The position numbers were made by a program, and so were the translations under genes. From the NCBI GenBank assembly GCA_028564925.1, contig CM053027.1:244739649-244803648 (forward strand): DNA of 64,000 nt. The letters run 5' to 3'. Below are positions 54,564-63,332 of this stretch, one piece after another; positions within the stretch are counted from its first letter, which is position 1; each line of letters starts with the position of its first letter. Origin of the DNA: Lithobates sylvaticus. Taxonomy: Eukaryota; Chordata; Amphibia; Anura; Ranidae. A model generated the notes under the pieces. That model did no database searches. It was not told the DNA's origin and saw only the letters and a list, made by a program, of their open reading frames with translations.

Positions 54564-55240
54564 AGGTTACCTAAAATCATGATGTGCATTTTGTTTATTT
54601 TGTATGGTTTTTAGACACTATACTTTTAATGCATTTATCTTCATGTTGTTGCTTTTTCAATAAATTTACTACTACAATACTTTATTTAAAATGTAGTCTT
54701 GGGTAAAAAATGGTGTGCCTTAAAAGTCCACCACACAGGGGATCCTTCCCTTTTTCCTTTTTTTCGTTCTGGGGAATCAAGCCTGACTTTCCTCCTGTGA
54801 CGCGGGAAATGGCTTTCTGTAACCTTTCTGCAAAGAGTGATTTACCATCAAAAAATGATATTTACACTAATTTTGTTTTGACACTGTGTCAGCTGCCCGT
54901 AGTTCTGACCACAATACCCATATGGCTATCACAAGTAGTGACGTTGATCTTGCGAAGTAACAAATTGTATCCATCGCCATCTCACCAGTGAAATCTGCTG
55001 AGAGACATAATTCGTCCAAAGCCTTGACTATATTTTCCCTAGGGACATTTTGATGAATCACTGTTTCCATGTTTTTGGTCCATGTCTACATGGCTTTGGA
55101 TAGAGATAAGGCAATTGCTGACTTCCAGGTGTTTACCCACCATTTGGTAAGCTCCTTTAAGTTGGGGTCTATTCATCTGTCTAAAGGATCCTCCAATTGA
55201 GGCTGAATTATCGATTGGTGAGATGAAATTCTTTCCACGA

Positions 55241-55370
55241 AAGATACCCCTTTGAGTACGTGTAATAGGGTTAAAGAGTCATACAAACTGTACTATTCTT
55301 GTAATATACATTACTGTACCTTCTGTATCTTCGCCTGATTTACCCTGTTAAATAAATAAAGAATTTACAA
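55241..55370 (+). repeat. Short A-tailed retro-insertion end
   Basis: About 130 bp ending in AAATAAATAAAGAATTTAC plus an A run (about 55368-55378), a typical 3' end of a truncated LINE or similar retrotransposon. No ORF. The 5' edge coincides with the outer edge of the inverted duplication. Confidence 0.4.
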
Positions 55371-55528
55371 AAAAAAAACATTTGGACGTGATATAAATAT
55401 GTATGTGACTACAGTATTTCATTGTCAGTGATAGGCAGTGTGTGTACACCTATGATTGTGATCAAACTGTATTCCTTACTTTTAATATTTTCTTAAATAA
55501 ATTATGTATATATTTTTACATTAAGTTA

Positions 55529-56324
55529 GTCTGACTAACATATTTGAAAAACTAGTGGAGAAGATTGAGCATGAGGTGCACAAATCCACCATAGCCCTTT
55601 CACAAGAATTGCATGTATTGGCAGTCGCACAGATGTGCTAGAAACAAAACATGATGAACTCTCCCTGGCACATAATGACCTGCGGAAAGATTATGAGACC
55701 TTGGCCGACAATTTTGCATTTATGCAAGCCCAAGTCGAAGATCTCAACAATAGAAACTGCCAGCATAATATCAGAGTGCGCGGTATACCTGAGACAGTCA
55801 CTGAATTAATGCCAGCCATTGAAAAGATTTTCCACAACCTCCTCCCTGACAAACCCTTGTCAGCTTTCACTTGTGATAGGATTCACAGGGCACTGCGCCC
55901 CAAGCCAACACCAGATAAACCCCCCAGGGACGTTATCATGTGTATGAAAGACTTTCTGGTTAAAGAAGACATAATGAGAGCCTCAAGAAACACACACAGC
56001 ATAGATCTTGATGGCAAAAGATTACAGATTTTCCCTGACATCTCTCCAGCCACCTTGGACAGGAGACGCAGGATGAAAGATGTAACCAGCATTCTTCAAA
56101 ATGCAAGAATCAAATATGAATGGGGCTTCCCCTTTAAGCTTACAGTCCCTCACAATGGCTCTACCTACACAGTTTATAATGTGATTGAAGGCAAAGACTT
56201 GAGGGTTAAACAGAGCCTACTGGATCCTGAACCTCCCAATTGTCTCCCAATCACACCTAGACCCTCACTGATATGGTCTACACACCATCCACTCGTCGCA
56301 ACAGCAGCAATCAGAAGCGCCTAA
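55529..56324 (+). pseudogene. L1-type ORF1, N-terminally truncated
   Basis: Coiled-coil sequence starts in one frame (IFEKLVEKIEHEVHKST, about 55535-55640), ends at a stop, and continues in the next frame from about 55635 (LAHNDLRKDYETLADNFAFM). Then follow NNRNCQHNIRVRGIPE, PPRDVIMCMKDFLVKEDIMR, LQIFPDISPATLDRRRRM and ARIKYEWGFPFKL to a stop at 56322. This is the RRM and C-terminal domain of an L1 ORF1 RNA chaperone. It lacks the N-terminus and has one frameshift. Confidence 0.88.
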
Positions 56325-57552
56325 GACAAGCATTTCAAGATCTTGTACCCTGACTGTCCAATTGACCATCATATCTCCTCTTGTTCTTAAATATTCTGGG
56401 GAAATGTCCTACCAGCCCAGCATTTATCCCCAATGTGTCCAAGTTTCACTAAAGTGAAGGAGAATACCTAAGAAGAGAGAATTTTTTTTTTCCCTTTCTT
56501 TTTTTTTTTTTCTCCTAGGTATCGAACACACCAGACGTTTCTGCACAAAATAATAGTTGCTGCTATTAGAATATGGTTCTCTTTTATTTCTTTATTAGGC
56601 TCCCTCTCACACCGGTTACTCCTCTACAAGAGACATCTGGTAACAAGCTTTACCAAACCCATCTACAGATCTACCTTTTCACTGTTTTTCTATAATGTCC
56701 CCTCTGGGGCTATTACCCCCTCCGACAGTCCACACTGCCTGCAGGTGGACTGTGGGATTGGGGCTGATACACAACAATCAGATGACTAGAGTACCGGGTA
56801 TGGAATGTTTTGAAAAAATGATGCTGCCTACTATCCTGTTCCTTTACATATTAGGACTTCATAGGTATCTTGACAAGATTTGATATTGGGCTACTCCAGA
56901 ATTAATGTTGTGATCTTGCTAGATATAATATATGGTTTGTAGATCGCATATCTACCCCCAGGAATACCATTGCACACCAGCTTTAGAATGAAGGGGAAGA
57001 GGGGGGGAGGGATTTTTTATTTTTTTTCCCCCTTTTTTACCTGTTAAATCCGTCGTCGCTGAATTAACCCCCATCCTGTATATGTGGCTGGCTGCACTCC
57101 CAGACATTGTTTGGGTACTGCACTTGGCCGTATGTATAGGAATAGGACTCTTTAGTCCTATGGTTGAACATATTTTTTCATTTGACAGGATTTTTCTTGT
57201 CCCAATGACAATTTTTTTATTCACTCTATTTGTATTTCAATGTTGCCTTTTTGGCTAAAGTTATACTTTTGATAAAACATGGAAGTCAATACACCTCATT
57301 ACAGCTATGCAATTTTCTCATTGGTTTTGCTATGATAGCTTACTATAAGATGTCAAACATTTATGATATACTAATCTTTGTGCCATTGCATGTGATTCAA
57401 TCTCTCACACTCATGTGGTTGGACGCGGAAAAAACATCATGCATCGTCATGCATCGTCATCGTCATGGAAACATACTGCATCGTGATAACTTTCTTCCCC
57501 CCGACCCAGGTCAGTCAAATAGGATATCCCTCTTCGTAGGGCATGGTTCCAA
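56325..57552 (+). other. L1 inter-ORF spacer
   Basis: 1.23 kb with T-rich runs (56485-56515, 57015-57040) and no conserved frame. The length is close to the 1.13 kb spacer of the L1 at 7.3 kb. Confidence 0.7.
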
Positions 57553-57674
57553 TGGGTCTTAAGGTAATCTCGCACAATGTGCAGGGCTTTAATTCCCCTC
57601 TCAAAAGAAAAAAAGCTTTCCAATTTTACAAAAGAATCGGTGCAGATATCATATTGATGCAGGAGACTCACTTT
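57553..57674 (+). pseudogene. L1 ORF2 endonuclease start, interrupted
   Basis: MGLKVISHNVQGFNSPLKRK, then ADIILMQETHFG, the first two APE endonuclease motifs with the catalytic Glu in QETHF. The frame is cut a few bases later by the Ngaro. Downstream endonuclease sequence (SYYTTFDNKSRSVAVFVRN, SRFILIKCII) resumes at 63128-63332. No RT domain remains in this window. Confidence 0.85.
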
Positions 57675-57943
57675 GGGACCAGAGGCTGAAGACATATATT
57701 CCAAAGACAACAATACAATAAATACACACAGACTACAAAAAGTGGATTACAATGGCCGTGGTCCTTTATTATTGGCATAATAATAATACCATTTTAATAA
57801 TATAATATCACTTTACATTACCACATTACCAACATATACAAATAGTCCAGCTATTAGAGCTCGAACTATATACAAACATAACATGAAATAGTTCAGCCAT
57901 TAAAGCTCAAACTATACTAACCAAATATACCAAAAAATACCCC
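57675..57943 (-). repeat. Ngaro split repeat B2
   Basis: 269 bp, repeated as B1 at 58216-58484 (offset 541). Begins GGGACCAGAGGCTGAAGAC on the plus strand and ends at ACCAAAAAATACCCC. The two copies read as identical. Confidence 0.95.
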
Positions 57944-58000
57944 GTATATAGATGTAATATAGCCACATAACAAGAACCACGACATAGGGAGGGAGGGAGG

Positions 58001-58215
58001 GATGCGTCTTCTTAAAGTGCCGGCGCTGAAACTAAAAAACCGTTGATGACTCTGCCCTTTTATAGGTAAAGTCACATGACCATTATGTCTGTTACTGTCC
58101 TTTATTTTCATAAAGTTTATTGTCAACTGTCATCTTTATTTTTATATTAAAATGACATGTCTCAGTCCCTGGTCCCATAGGCAGGGGTCGCTAATGGGCT
58201 CTTCCTGCCATTCAT
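58001..58215 (-). repeat. Ngaro split repeat A2
   Basis: 215 bp, repeated as A1 at 62913-63127. Starts GATGCGTCTTCTTAAAGTGC and ends CCTGCCATTCAT on the plus strand. The minus strand carries a TATAAAAGG-type box (complement of CCTTTTATA, near 58055-58065) that could be the promoter in the A1 copy. Confidence 0.95.
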
Positions 58216-58484
58216 GGGACCAGAGGCTGAAGACATATATTCCAAAGACAACAATACAATAAATACACACAGACTACAAAAAGTGGATTACAATGGCCGT
58301 GGTCCTTTATTATTGGCATAATAATAATACCATTTTAATAATATAATATCACTTTACATTACCACATTACCAACATATACAAATAGTCCAGCTATTAGAG
58401 CTCGAACTATATACAAACATAACATGAAATAGTTCAGCCATTAAAGCTCAAACTATACTAACCAAATATACCAAAAAATACCCC
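58216..58484 (-). repeat. Ngaro split repeat B1
   Basis: Second copy of the 269-bp B unit, directly adjoining A2 and lying just downstream of the SGNH ORF on the minus strand. Confidence 0.95.
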
Positions 58485-58503
58485 ACATGCCAGGCAAAAG
58501 AAT

Positions 58504-59112
58504 TTAAAAAGCCTGGCACCCCACCCGGGCCACGGCCAATTCCACACACATTTGTAAATCTAAATTAAAAATATCCAAACCAATATCGGACAGATGTACC
58601 CCATCAGGGCGGTAAAAACCAACCAACCCGCCCTCTAAATCGGAATGGCGAAATGAAAAACCCTGAACCAAAGGCATGAATTTCGAAACCATTCTATTCA
58701 CCCTCTTTCTGATTTTCTCCAGATATAACAAGTTCGGGTCACGCAGCCATGTAAACCTCTGAATAATCTCAGAAAAAACCAAAACAGTATCAGGGAGAAT
58801 AGAATGTAAGTGAAGAAAATCCAATTTAATTTGGGAAACCAAATCCAGCGTCTTGTGTAAACCTAAATCATTCCCCCCTAAATGAATAATAATAACGTCA
58901 GGTTTATTCAACATAAACAACTCAGTTAACAGAGGACGGAGGTCAAACCACGACATGCCACGAGAACCATGCCAATCAAGAACAATAGAAGATGGATCTA
59001 AACTCAAATTAGTCCCGTAGACTCTGTTTGCTGCACGGATACTGGCCCAGTGAATGAAGGAGTGTCCAACCAGCCATACAGAGAGAGAAGAACCTAAAAT
59101 CAGAAGAAACAA
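58504..59112 (-). CDS. Ngaro SGNH/GDSL-type hydrolase
   Basis: 202 codons. SGNH blocks in order: block I VWLVGHSFIHWA, with the Ser in the GHS position; block II-like SRGMSWFDLRPLL; block III IIIHLGGNDLGL, with the G-N pair; block V DGVHLSDIG, with the D-x-x-H catalytic pair. All four key residues (S, G, N, H) and the catalytic Asp are visible. SGNH enzymes are serine esterases/lipases; a role in the Ngaro cycle is not established. The frame overlaps the recombinase ORF by about 13 nt, so translation may rely on coupling or read-through. The first Met is near the overlap; a start is inferred. Confidence 0.9.
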   Translation of the reverse strand: MFLLILGSSLSVWLVGHSFIHWASIRAANRVYGTNLSLDPSSIVLDWHGSRGMSWFDLRPLLTELFMLNKPDVIIIHLGGNDLGLHKTLDLVSQIKLDFLHLHSILPDTVLVFSEIIQRFTWLRDPNLLYLEKIRKRVNRMVSKFMPLVQGFSFRHSDLEGGLVGFYRPDGVHLSDIGLDIFNLDLQMCVELAVARVGCQAF

Positions 59113-60023
59113 AGGTCAGGACGAACATAAGATCGGAAGCACTCAGATTTCCAACCACCCAACATTTTTATATCAGAGTCAGGCAAACCCATTTTCGCTG
59201 CCTCAGTCGCTGCGCCAATGCGAAACGAGTGGCTGGTCACATGTAGGTGACCCAGCTTCAAATGACACAGGCATTTTTTGAGAACGGCAGAAAATTGACG
59301 TTGGGTGACAGGGTGGCCAGAAGAGTGGAGCAACAAGTGAGGGGAAAGGAAAGACCGGTTCAACAAATACTTAGACAACCATAAGAAAGCACACACAGGA
59401 GATTCAGCTCTCCGACCGATAACGATCTTACGGCCTTTGCCCAACTGATCAGTCTTGCTAAATCGCAAATTAATATGAACAACTTCAGGACCCAAAGAAA
59501 TATCTGAATACAACAGGCCACCCATCGATGAAGAAGTTCGTGGAAACAATTCCGAAATGCGGAAAGCACCGAAAAACATCAAACTGAACGATGTTTTGAA
59601 CAACAAGTCTTCATACTGTGAATAGCAAACAACCGAAGTTGCAGATAATAAATGATGTAACAGGTGCAAAGTAACTGGGACACGTGAATCGCAGCGGAAA
59701 CAACGCTTACGATAACCTTTAAGAGCCTGCTTAACCAAGAAAAATGATGAAAAAGGAGGGAAACCACGGCTCTTAAAAAAGAAAGAAATTCCCGACAAAA
59801 TCTTTAAGATGTGGGAATACGCATAAGAGCGACGCATCAAATGTTCTAAAAAACGAAGAACCAATTCCTCAGAGAAAACGGTAGATGGAACATTCAACGA
59901 CACCAAAAAAGAGATCCATAAATTCCACGCGGCGTTGTAATTCGCCCACGTGGAGGGTGCCAGGGAGTTCAGAAAAGCGGAATTCACACATTGCAAATCA
60001 CGGACCACAGATGTTCCGGGCAT
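59100..60023 (-). CDS. Ngaro tyrosine recombinase
   Basis: 307 codons. The N-terminal SAM-like core-binding region is STWANYNAAWNLWISFL. The catalytic domain has the first Arg in FGAFRISELFPR, a Lys region in LRFSKTDQLGKGRK, HSFRIGAATEAA (H-x-x-R) and LGGWKSECFRSYVR with the nucleophile Tyr. All five signature positions are present. The enzyme joins a circular cDNA to the chromosome by site-specific recombination in place of an integrase. It overlaps the RT ORF by about 40 nt and the hydrolase ORF by about 13 nt. Confidence 0.95.
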   Translation of the reverse strand: MPGTSVVRDLQCVNSAFLNSLAPSTWANYNAAWNLWISFLVSLNVPSTVFSEELVLRFLEHLMRRSYAYSHILKILSGISFFFKSRGFPPFSSFFLVKQALKGYRKRCFRCDSRVPVTLHLLHHLLSATSVVCYSQYEDLLFKTSFSLMFFGAFRISELFPRTSSSMGGLLYSDISLGPEVVHINLRFSKTDQLGKGRKIVIGRRAESPVCAFLWLSKYLLNRSFLSPHLLLHSSGHPVTQRQFSAVLKKCLCHLKLGHLHVTSHSFRIGAATEAAKMGLPDSDIKMLGGWKSECFRSYVRPDLCFF

Positions 60024-61618
60024 GGAAGACCAATTAGATCTGCATCCGGGGCCAGGGTACGAAAACGGTCTATCTGAAAACGTGACAGAGAATCAGATAT
60101 CACGTTAGTAAAACCCGGTATATATTTAACCTTTATCCAAATATTCAACTCAAGACACTTAAAAACAATACTCCGTAAGACTGCCAAAACTGGCAATGAC
60201 TTGGAAGACAAGCAGTTAATCGCATATGCCACTCCTTTGTTGTCAGAGTGGAATAATAAACGGGAATTACGCAAATGAACACCCCAAATCTCCAATGATA
60301 CCAAGATTGGGAATAATTCAAGAAGGACGATGTTACCTTGTTCATGCCAAAACGAAGGCCAGGTGCCAGCTGACCAATGACCCTGGTAAAAGGCGCCATA
60401 GCCGCAACTGCCAGCCGCATCAGTAAATAAAGAGATAACAGATGCATCCTGAAATGGAGTCTGCCAAAAAGCGCGGCCATTAAAAGATTCAAGAAACTTC
60501 TTCCAAACCAACAAATCCGCCGTCAAAGGGGCAGATATGCGCACAAAATGATTAGGCGACTTAAAACCAGAAATGGCCATGTACAATCTCCTAGAAAAAA
60601 TGCGGCCTATTGGGACAATGCGTGTAGCAAAGGCGAGTAAACCCAACAAAGACTGCAGAGTGCGAACCGTAACTTTACGTTTAGCAAGAACCAAAGAGAT
60701 CATGTAACGCAAACGATCTAATTTTGCCTGAGGTAGGCGGCATTCCATTACAGCAGTGTCGATCGTAATTCCAAGGAAATCCAAACAAGTAGTAGGCCAC
60801 ACAGACTTGTCAACAGCCAAAGGAACCCCAAAACGATGGCAAGTTAAACGAAATTCCGTGAACAAATAAAGGCACTCAGAAGTGCTAGCAGGGCCACAAA
60901 ACAAAAAATCATCTAAATAATGTAAAATATTAGAAGAACCTGTCAAAAAACTAACTACCCACTCTAAAAATGACGAAAAAGTTTCGAAATAAGTGCATGA
61001 TAAAGAACAGCCCATCGGAAGACATTTGTCAAAGTAATCTAAACCTTCATGGCGGAAACCCAATGAATTAAAGGCCGAAGGGTGTATGGGTAACAAGCGA
61101 AATGCAGATTTTATGTCGGCCTTGGCCATAAAGGCTGACACTCCAAGGCGACGTATCTTAAAAATTGCATCATCAAACGAAGCATACGTGACAGTGCTTA
61201 ATTTCGAATCGATTTCGTCGTTCAGAGAATAACCAACAGGGTAGGATAGATGATGGATCAAGCGGAAACTATTTGGCTCTTTCTTAGGGATCAAACCCAA
61301 AGGAGATATCCTAAATTCAGCAAACGGAGGAACAAGAAAGGGTCCGGCCACCCTGCCGTCACAAACTTCTTTTGAAATTTTTTCCGAAACAATAGCCGGA
61401 AAACGACGGGCGGAAGCTAAGTTGTCACAACTTATGCATCCCGGACCTGAAAACCTCGGTAATCGAAAACCAAATAAAAAACCCTCAATGAGTACTTCCG
61501 CTCTCTGGCGGTTTGGCCATATGCGAAGGAACGGCAACATGGCGCAAAGCTTCACTGGCGTGGCTCCCGGCACGAAAAGTATAATTAGAAGCCATTTTTT
61601 GACGAAACGACTCATCAT
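59984..61618 (-). CDS. Ngaro reverse transcriptase / RNase H
   Basis: 544 codons. RT motifs are ISPLGLIPKKEPNSFRLIHH, MAKADIKSAFRLLPIHP, GFRHEGLDYFDKCLPMG and the catalytic HYLDDFLF (about 60905-60930). A connection region leads into LQSLLGLLAFA, then RNase H with FTDAAGSCGYGAFYQG, LLELFPIL, HSDNKGVAYAIN and YIPGFTNVISDSLSR (the D-E-D-D set in order). It converts element RNA to DNA. The frame overlaps the Gag-like ORF by 134 nt, so the N-terminus and mode of expression are uncertain. Confidence 0.95.
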   Translation of the reverse strand: MMSRFVKKWLLIILFVPGATPVKLCAMLPFLRIWPNRQRAEVLIEGFLFGFRLPRFSGPGCISCDNLASARRFPAIVSEKISKEVCDGRVAGPFLVPPFAEFRISPLGLIPKKEPNSFRLIHHLSYPVGYSLNDEIDSKLSTVTYASFDDAIFKIRRLGVSAFMAKADIKSAFRLLPIHPSAFNSLGFRHEGLDYFDKCLPMGCSLSCTYFETFSSFLEWVVSFLTGSSNILHYLDDFLFCGPASTSECLYLFTEFRLTCHRFGVPLAVDKSVWPTTCLDFLGITIDTAVMECRLPQAKLDRLRYMISLVLAKRKVTVRTLQSLLGLLAFATRIVPIGRIFSRRLYMAISGFKSPNHFVRISAPLTADLLVWKKFLESFNGRAFWQTPFQDASVISLFTDAAGSCGYGAFYQGHWSAGTWPSFWHEQGNIVLLELFPILVSLEIWGVHLRNSRLLFHSDNKGVAYAINCLSSKSLPVLAVLRSIVFKCLELNIWIKVKYIPGFTNVISDSLSRFQIDRFRTLAPDADLIGLPCPEHLWSVICNV

Positions 61619-62897
61619 AATAAAACCAGGCTAAACCCGGAAAATTCTTATATGCTTCAAGGATTATATCCAGGTGTCTGAATAAACCGCTGCAAAGATC
61701 TGGGCGTTTCTCACCCAGAATGCTTGCATAAATACAATAGGCCTGAAGCCAATTATTAAAAGAACGCGGAACAGATCGTTTCTTGTCATCGTCAATCTTA
61801 TCCGTATCTTTAAAATCCAAACGATTTTCCTTAAATGAAGGTAATAGAGAAAGAATTTCAACATATTCTCCCCTCCAAATTTTATTCTTGACCGACGGTG
61901 ACAAATGAAAACCAAGGGGCGAGATCTCACACGCCATCGCTTCCTTGAAACAGCATTCCGGAACAACATGAGAAGTGGTCGGCAAAGGCAAAATAGGAAC
62001 TTCAGCAACTGATGCAACATTCGCAGGCGAACGTATATTTACAGCAGGCAAAGAACCAGCATTAACATCAGTAAAACACTTTTTAAAATTGTCAGCAAGC
62101 GAAGCAAAAGATGACATCCAGGACAATAGGTCCTGCAATTGCGGAGACTCACCACTAGGTGTCATCTGTGGAATAGGATGTGAAACCACAGGCTGAGCAG
62201 ACCCAGAAGTATCCTCAGAAAAAACCCTTGCAGACTGTAACATTGCAGAATTATTTGCTGTAGGAAAAGACATTGAACTAAAAGCATCAATAGGTAGATC
62301 ATGATTATTATTAGGCAGTACATGCATAGACACAGAAGATTGCGACTCAGTACCGCACACATTTGTAGTATCCAAACCGCCAACATTAACCAGATCAACA
62401 TCTGACATTAATAAAAAAGGTGCATTTTTATTAGCATTGCATTTTTTGCTTTTTTCAGCAAATTTACCTTTTTTTATTGGTGGAGGTCCCCGGGGTTCGA
62501 TCCGGCGGACCTTTCTCTTATTGTTGCTGGGCACCATGCCAGTATCAACTGCGCATGAGCCTTCGTTCGGCGGCATCATTGAGGCTTGGGCCGAAGCAGG
62601 AGGGAAGGAAGACGGCGTCATCGTGGGAGGAGCAGGCGAGCTGTCCATCATAGAAGGCTCCCTCTGAGAAGACATGGGCTGAAACGGAGGAGGGGCCCCG
62701 GGAGGAAATGATGCACCAGCGGGACCCGGAAGGTAAACCGGAGGCTGGTGAAGCTGTGGGAAAGAGAGAGGGAGAGAAGGGGGGGGAACGGAGGCAGAGA
62801 AAACAGGGGAAGAGGAGGATGAAAGGCAGGATCTCATCCATGAATCCCCGTCTGGCGCGGCGGCCCGCTCCATCATCTGACGCAGGAGATTTTCCAT
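61485..62897 (-). CDS. Ngaro ORF1, Gag-like protein
   Basis: 470 codons. A Pro/Ser-rich N-terminus (residues 1-115) is followed by a basic, NLS-like KRKVRRIEPRGPPPIKKGK. The centre is low-complexity, and a conserved C-terminal half (LGFHLSPSVKNKIWRGEYVE, SFNNWLQAYCIYASILGEKR, HLDIILEAYKNFPGLAWFYY) resembles the ORF1 C-terminus of DIRS/Ngaro elements. No zinc knuckle is seen. Presumed nucleocapsid-like role. Confidence 0.8.
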   Translation of the reverse strand: MENLLRQMMERAAAPDGDSWMRSCLSSSSSPVFSASVPPPSLPLSFPQLHQPPVYLPGPAGASFPPGAPPPFQPMSSQREPSMMDSSPAPPTMTPSSFPPASAQASMMPPNEGSCAVDTGMVPSNNKRKVRRIEPRGPPPIKKGKFAEKSKKCNANKNAPFLLMSDVDLVNVGGLDTTNVCGTESQSSVSMHVLPNNNHDLPIDAFSSMSFPTANNSAMLQSARVFSEDTSGSAQPVVSHPIPQMTPSGESPQLQDLLSWMSSFASLADNFKKCFTDVNAGSLPAVNIRSPANVASVAEVPILPLPTTSHVVPECCFKEAMACEISPLGFHLSPSVKNKIWRGEYVEILSLLPSFKENRLDFKDTDKIDDDKKRSVPRSFNNWLQAYCIYASILGEKRPDLCSGLFRHLDIILEAYKNFPGLAWFYYDESFRQKMASNYTFRAGSHASEALRHVAVPSHMAKPPESGSTH

Positions 62898-62912
62898 CTA
62901 GGCAACGAAGGG

Positions 62913-63127
62913 GATGCGTCTTCTTAAAGTGCCGGCGCTGAAACTAAAAAACCGTTGATGACTCTGCCCTTTTATAGGTAAAGTCACATGACCATTATGT
63001 CTGTTACTGTCCTTTATTTTCATAAAGTTTATTGTCAACTGTCATCTTTATTTTTATATTAAAATGACATGTCTCAGTCCCTGGTCCCATAGGCAGGGGT
63101 CGCTAATGGGCTCTTCCTGCCATTCAT
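62913..63127 (-). repeat. Ngaro split repeat A1
   Basis: 215 bp at the 5' end of the element on the minus strand, matching A2. The ORF1 start (62897) lies 16 nt downstream, so promoter and 5' UTR must sit within A1. Confidence 0.95.
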
Positions 63128-63332
63128 TCCTCCTCCAGCCACCCTAATTACTTTAATAGAATGTACAACCAATCTTATTATACTACTTTTGACAACAAGT
63201 CTCGCAGTGTTGCAGTATTTGTTCGCAATTCTATTATATTAGATATTCAGAACATCTACAGAGACACTAATAGTCGTTTCATTCTTATTAAATGTATTAT
63301 TAACAAACGTGAAGTTACAATAGCGTCAGTAT

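Larger units (their letters stand above)
52886..55240 (-). repeat. Large inverted duplication, right arm
   Basis: Mirror of 46635-49618. It carries the hammerhead-like motif on the plus strand (54511-54563), the DIRS ORF1 end on the minus strand (54755-55240, with SADFTGEMAMDTIC and LWSELRAADTVSKQN), and a TTAA MITE (53436-53866) missing from the left arm. It lacks both insertions found in the left arm. Confidence 0.9.
57675..63127 (-). mobile_element. Ngaro-type YR retroelement with SGNH hydrolase, looks whole
   Basis: 5.45 kb with the Ngaro terminal layout. On the minus strand: A1 (63127-62913), four ORFs, B1 (58484-58216), A2 (58215-58001), B2 (57943-57675). A and B copies read as identical, pointing to a very recent insertion. 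The ORFs overlap slightly: Gag-like (62897-61485), RT/RNase H (61618-59984), tyrosine recombinase (60023-59100), SGNH hydrolase (59112-58504). All four are open and I see no breaks. Ngaro elements integrate by recombinase rather than a DDE integrase, so no target duplication is expected and none is seen. It sits in an L1 ORF2. Confidence 0.93.
55525..63332 (+). mobile_element. 5'-truncated L1/Tx1 LINE split by a Ngaro element
   Basis: L1 sequence runs 55525-57674 (ORF1, long spacer, start of ORF2) and resumes at 63128-63332 within the same endonuclease domain. It was opened by the Ngaro insertion at 57675-63127. The second piece ends where a hAT MITE begins at 63333. The ORF2 start SHNVQGFNSPLKRKKAFQFY is close to that of the L1 at 7.3 kb (SHNTQGLNSPSKRRKAFQSY), so both belong to one lineage. 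Confidence 0.85.

Noticed and set aside
62494-62503. GGTTCGATCC, a perfect tRNA B-box match
   Set aside because: It lies within the coding frame of the Ngaro Gag-like ORF and has no A box or cloverleaf upstream.
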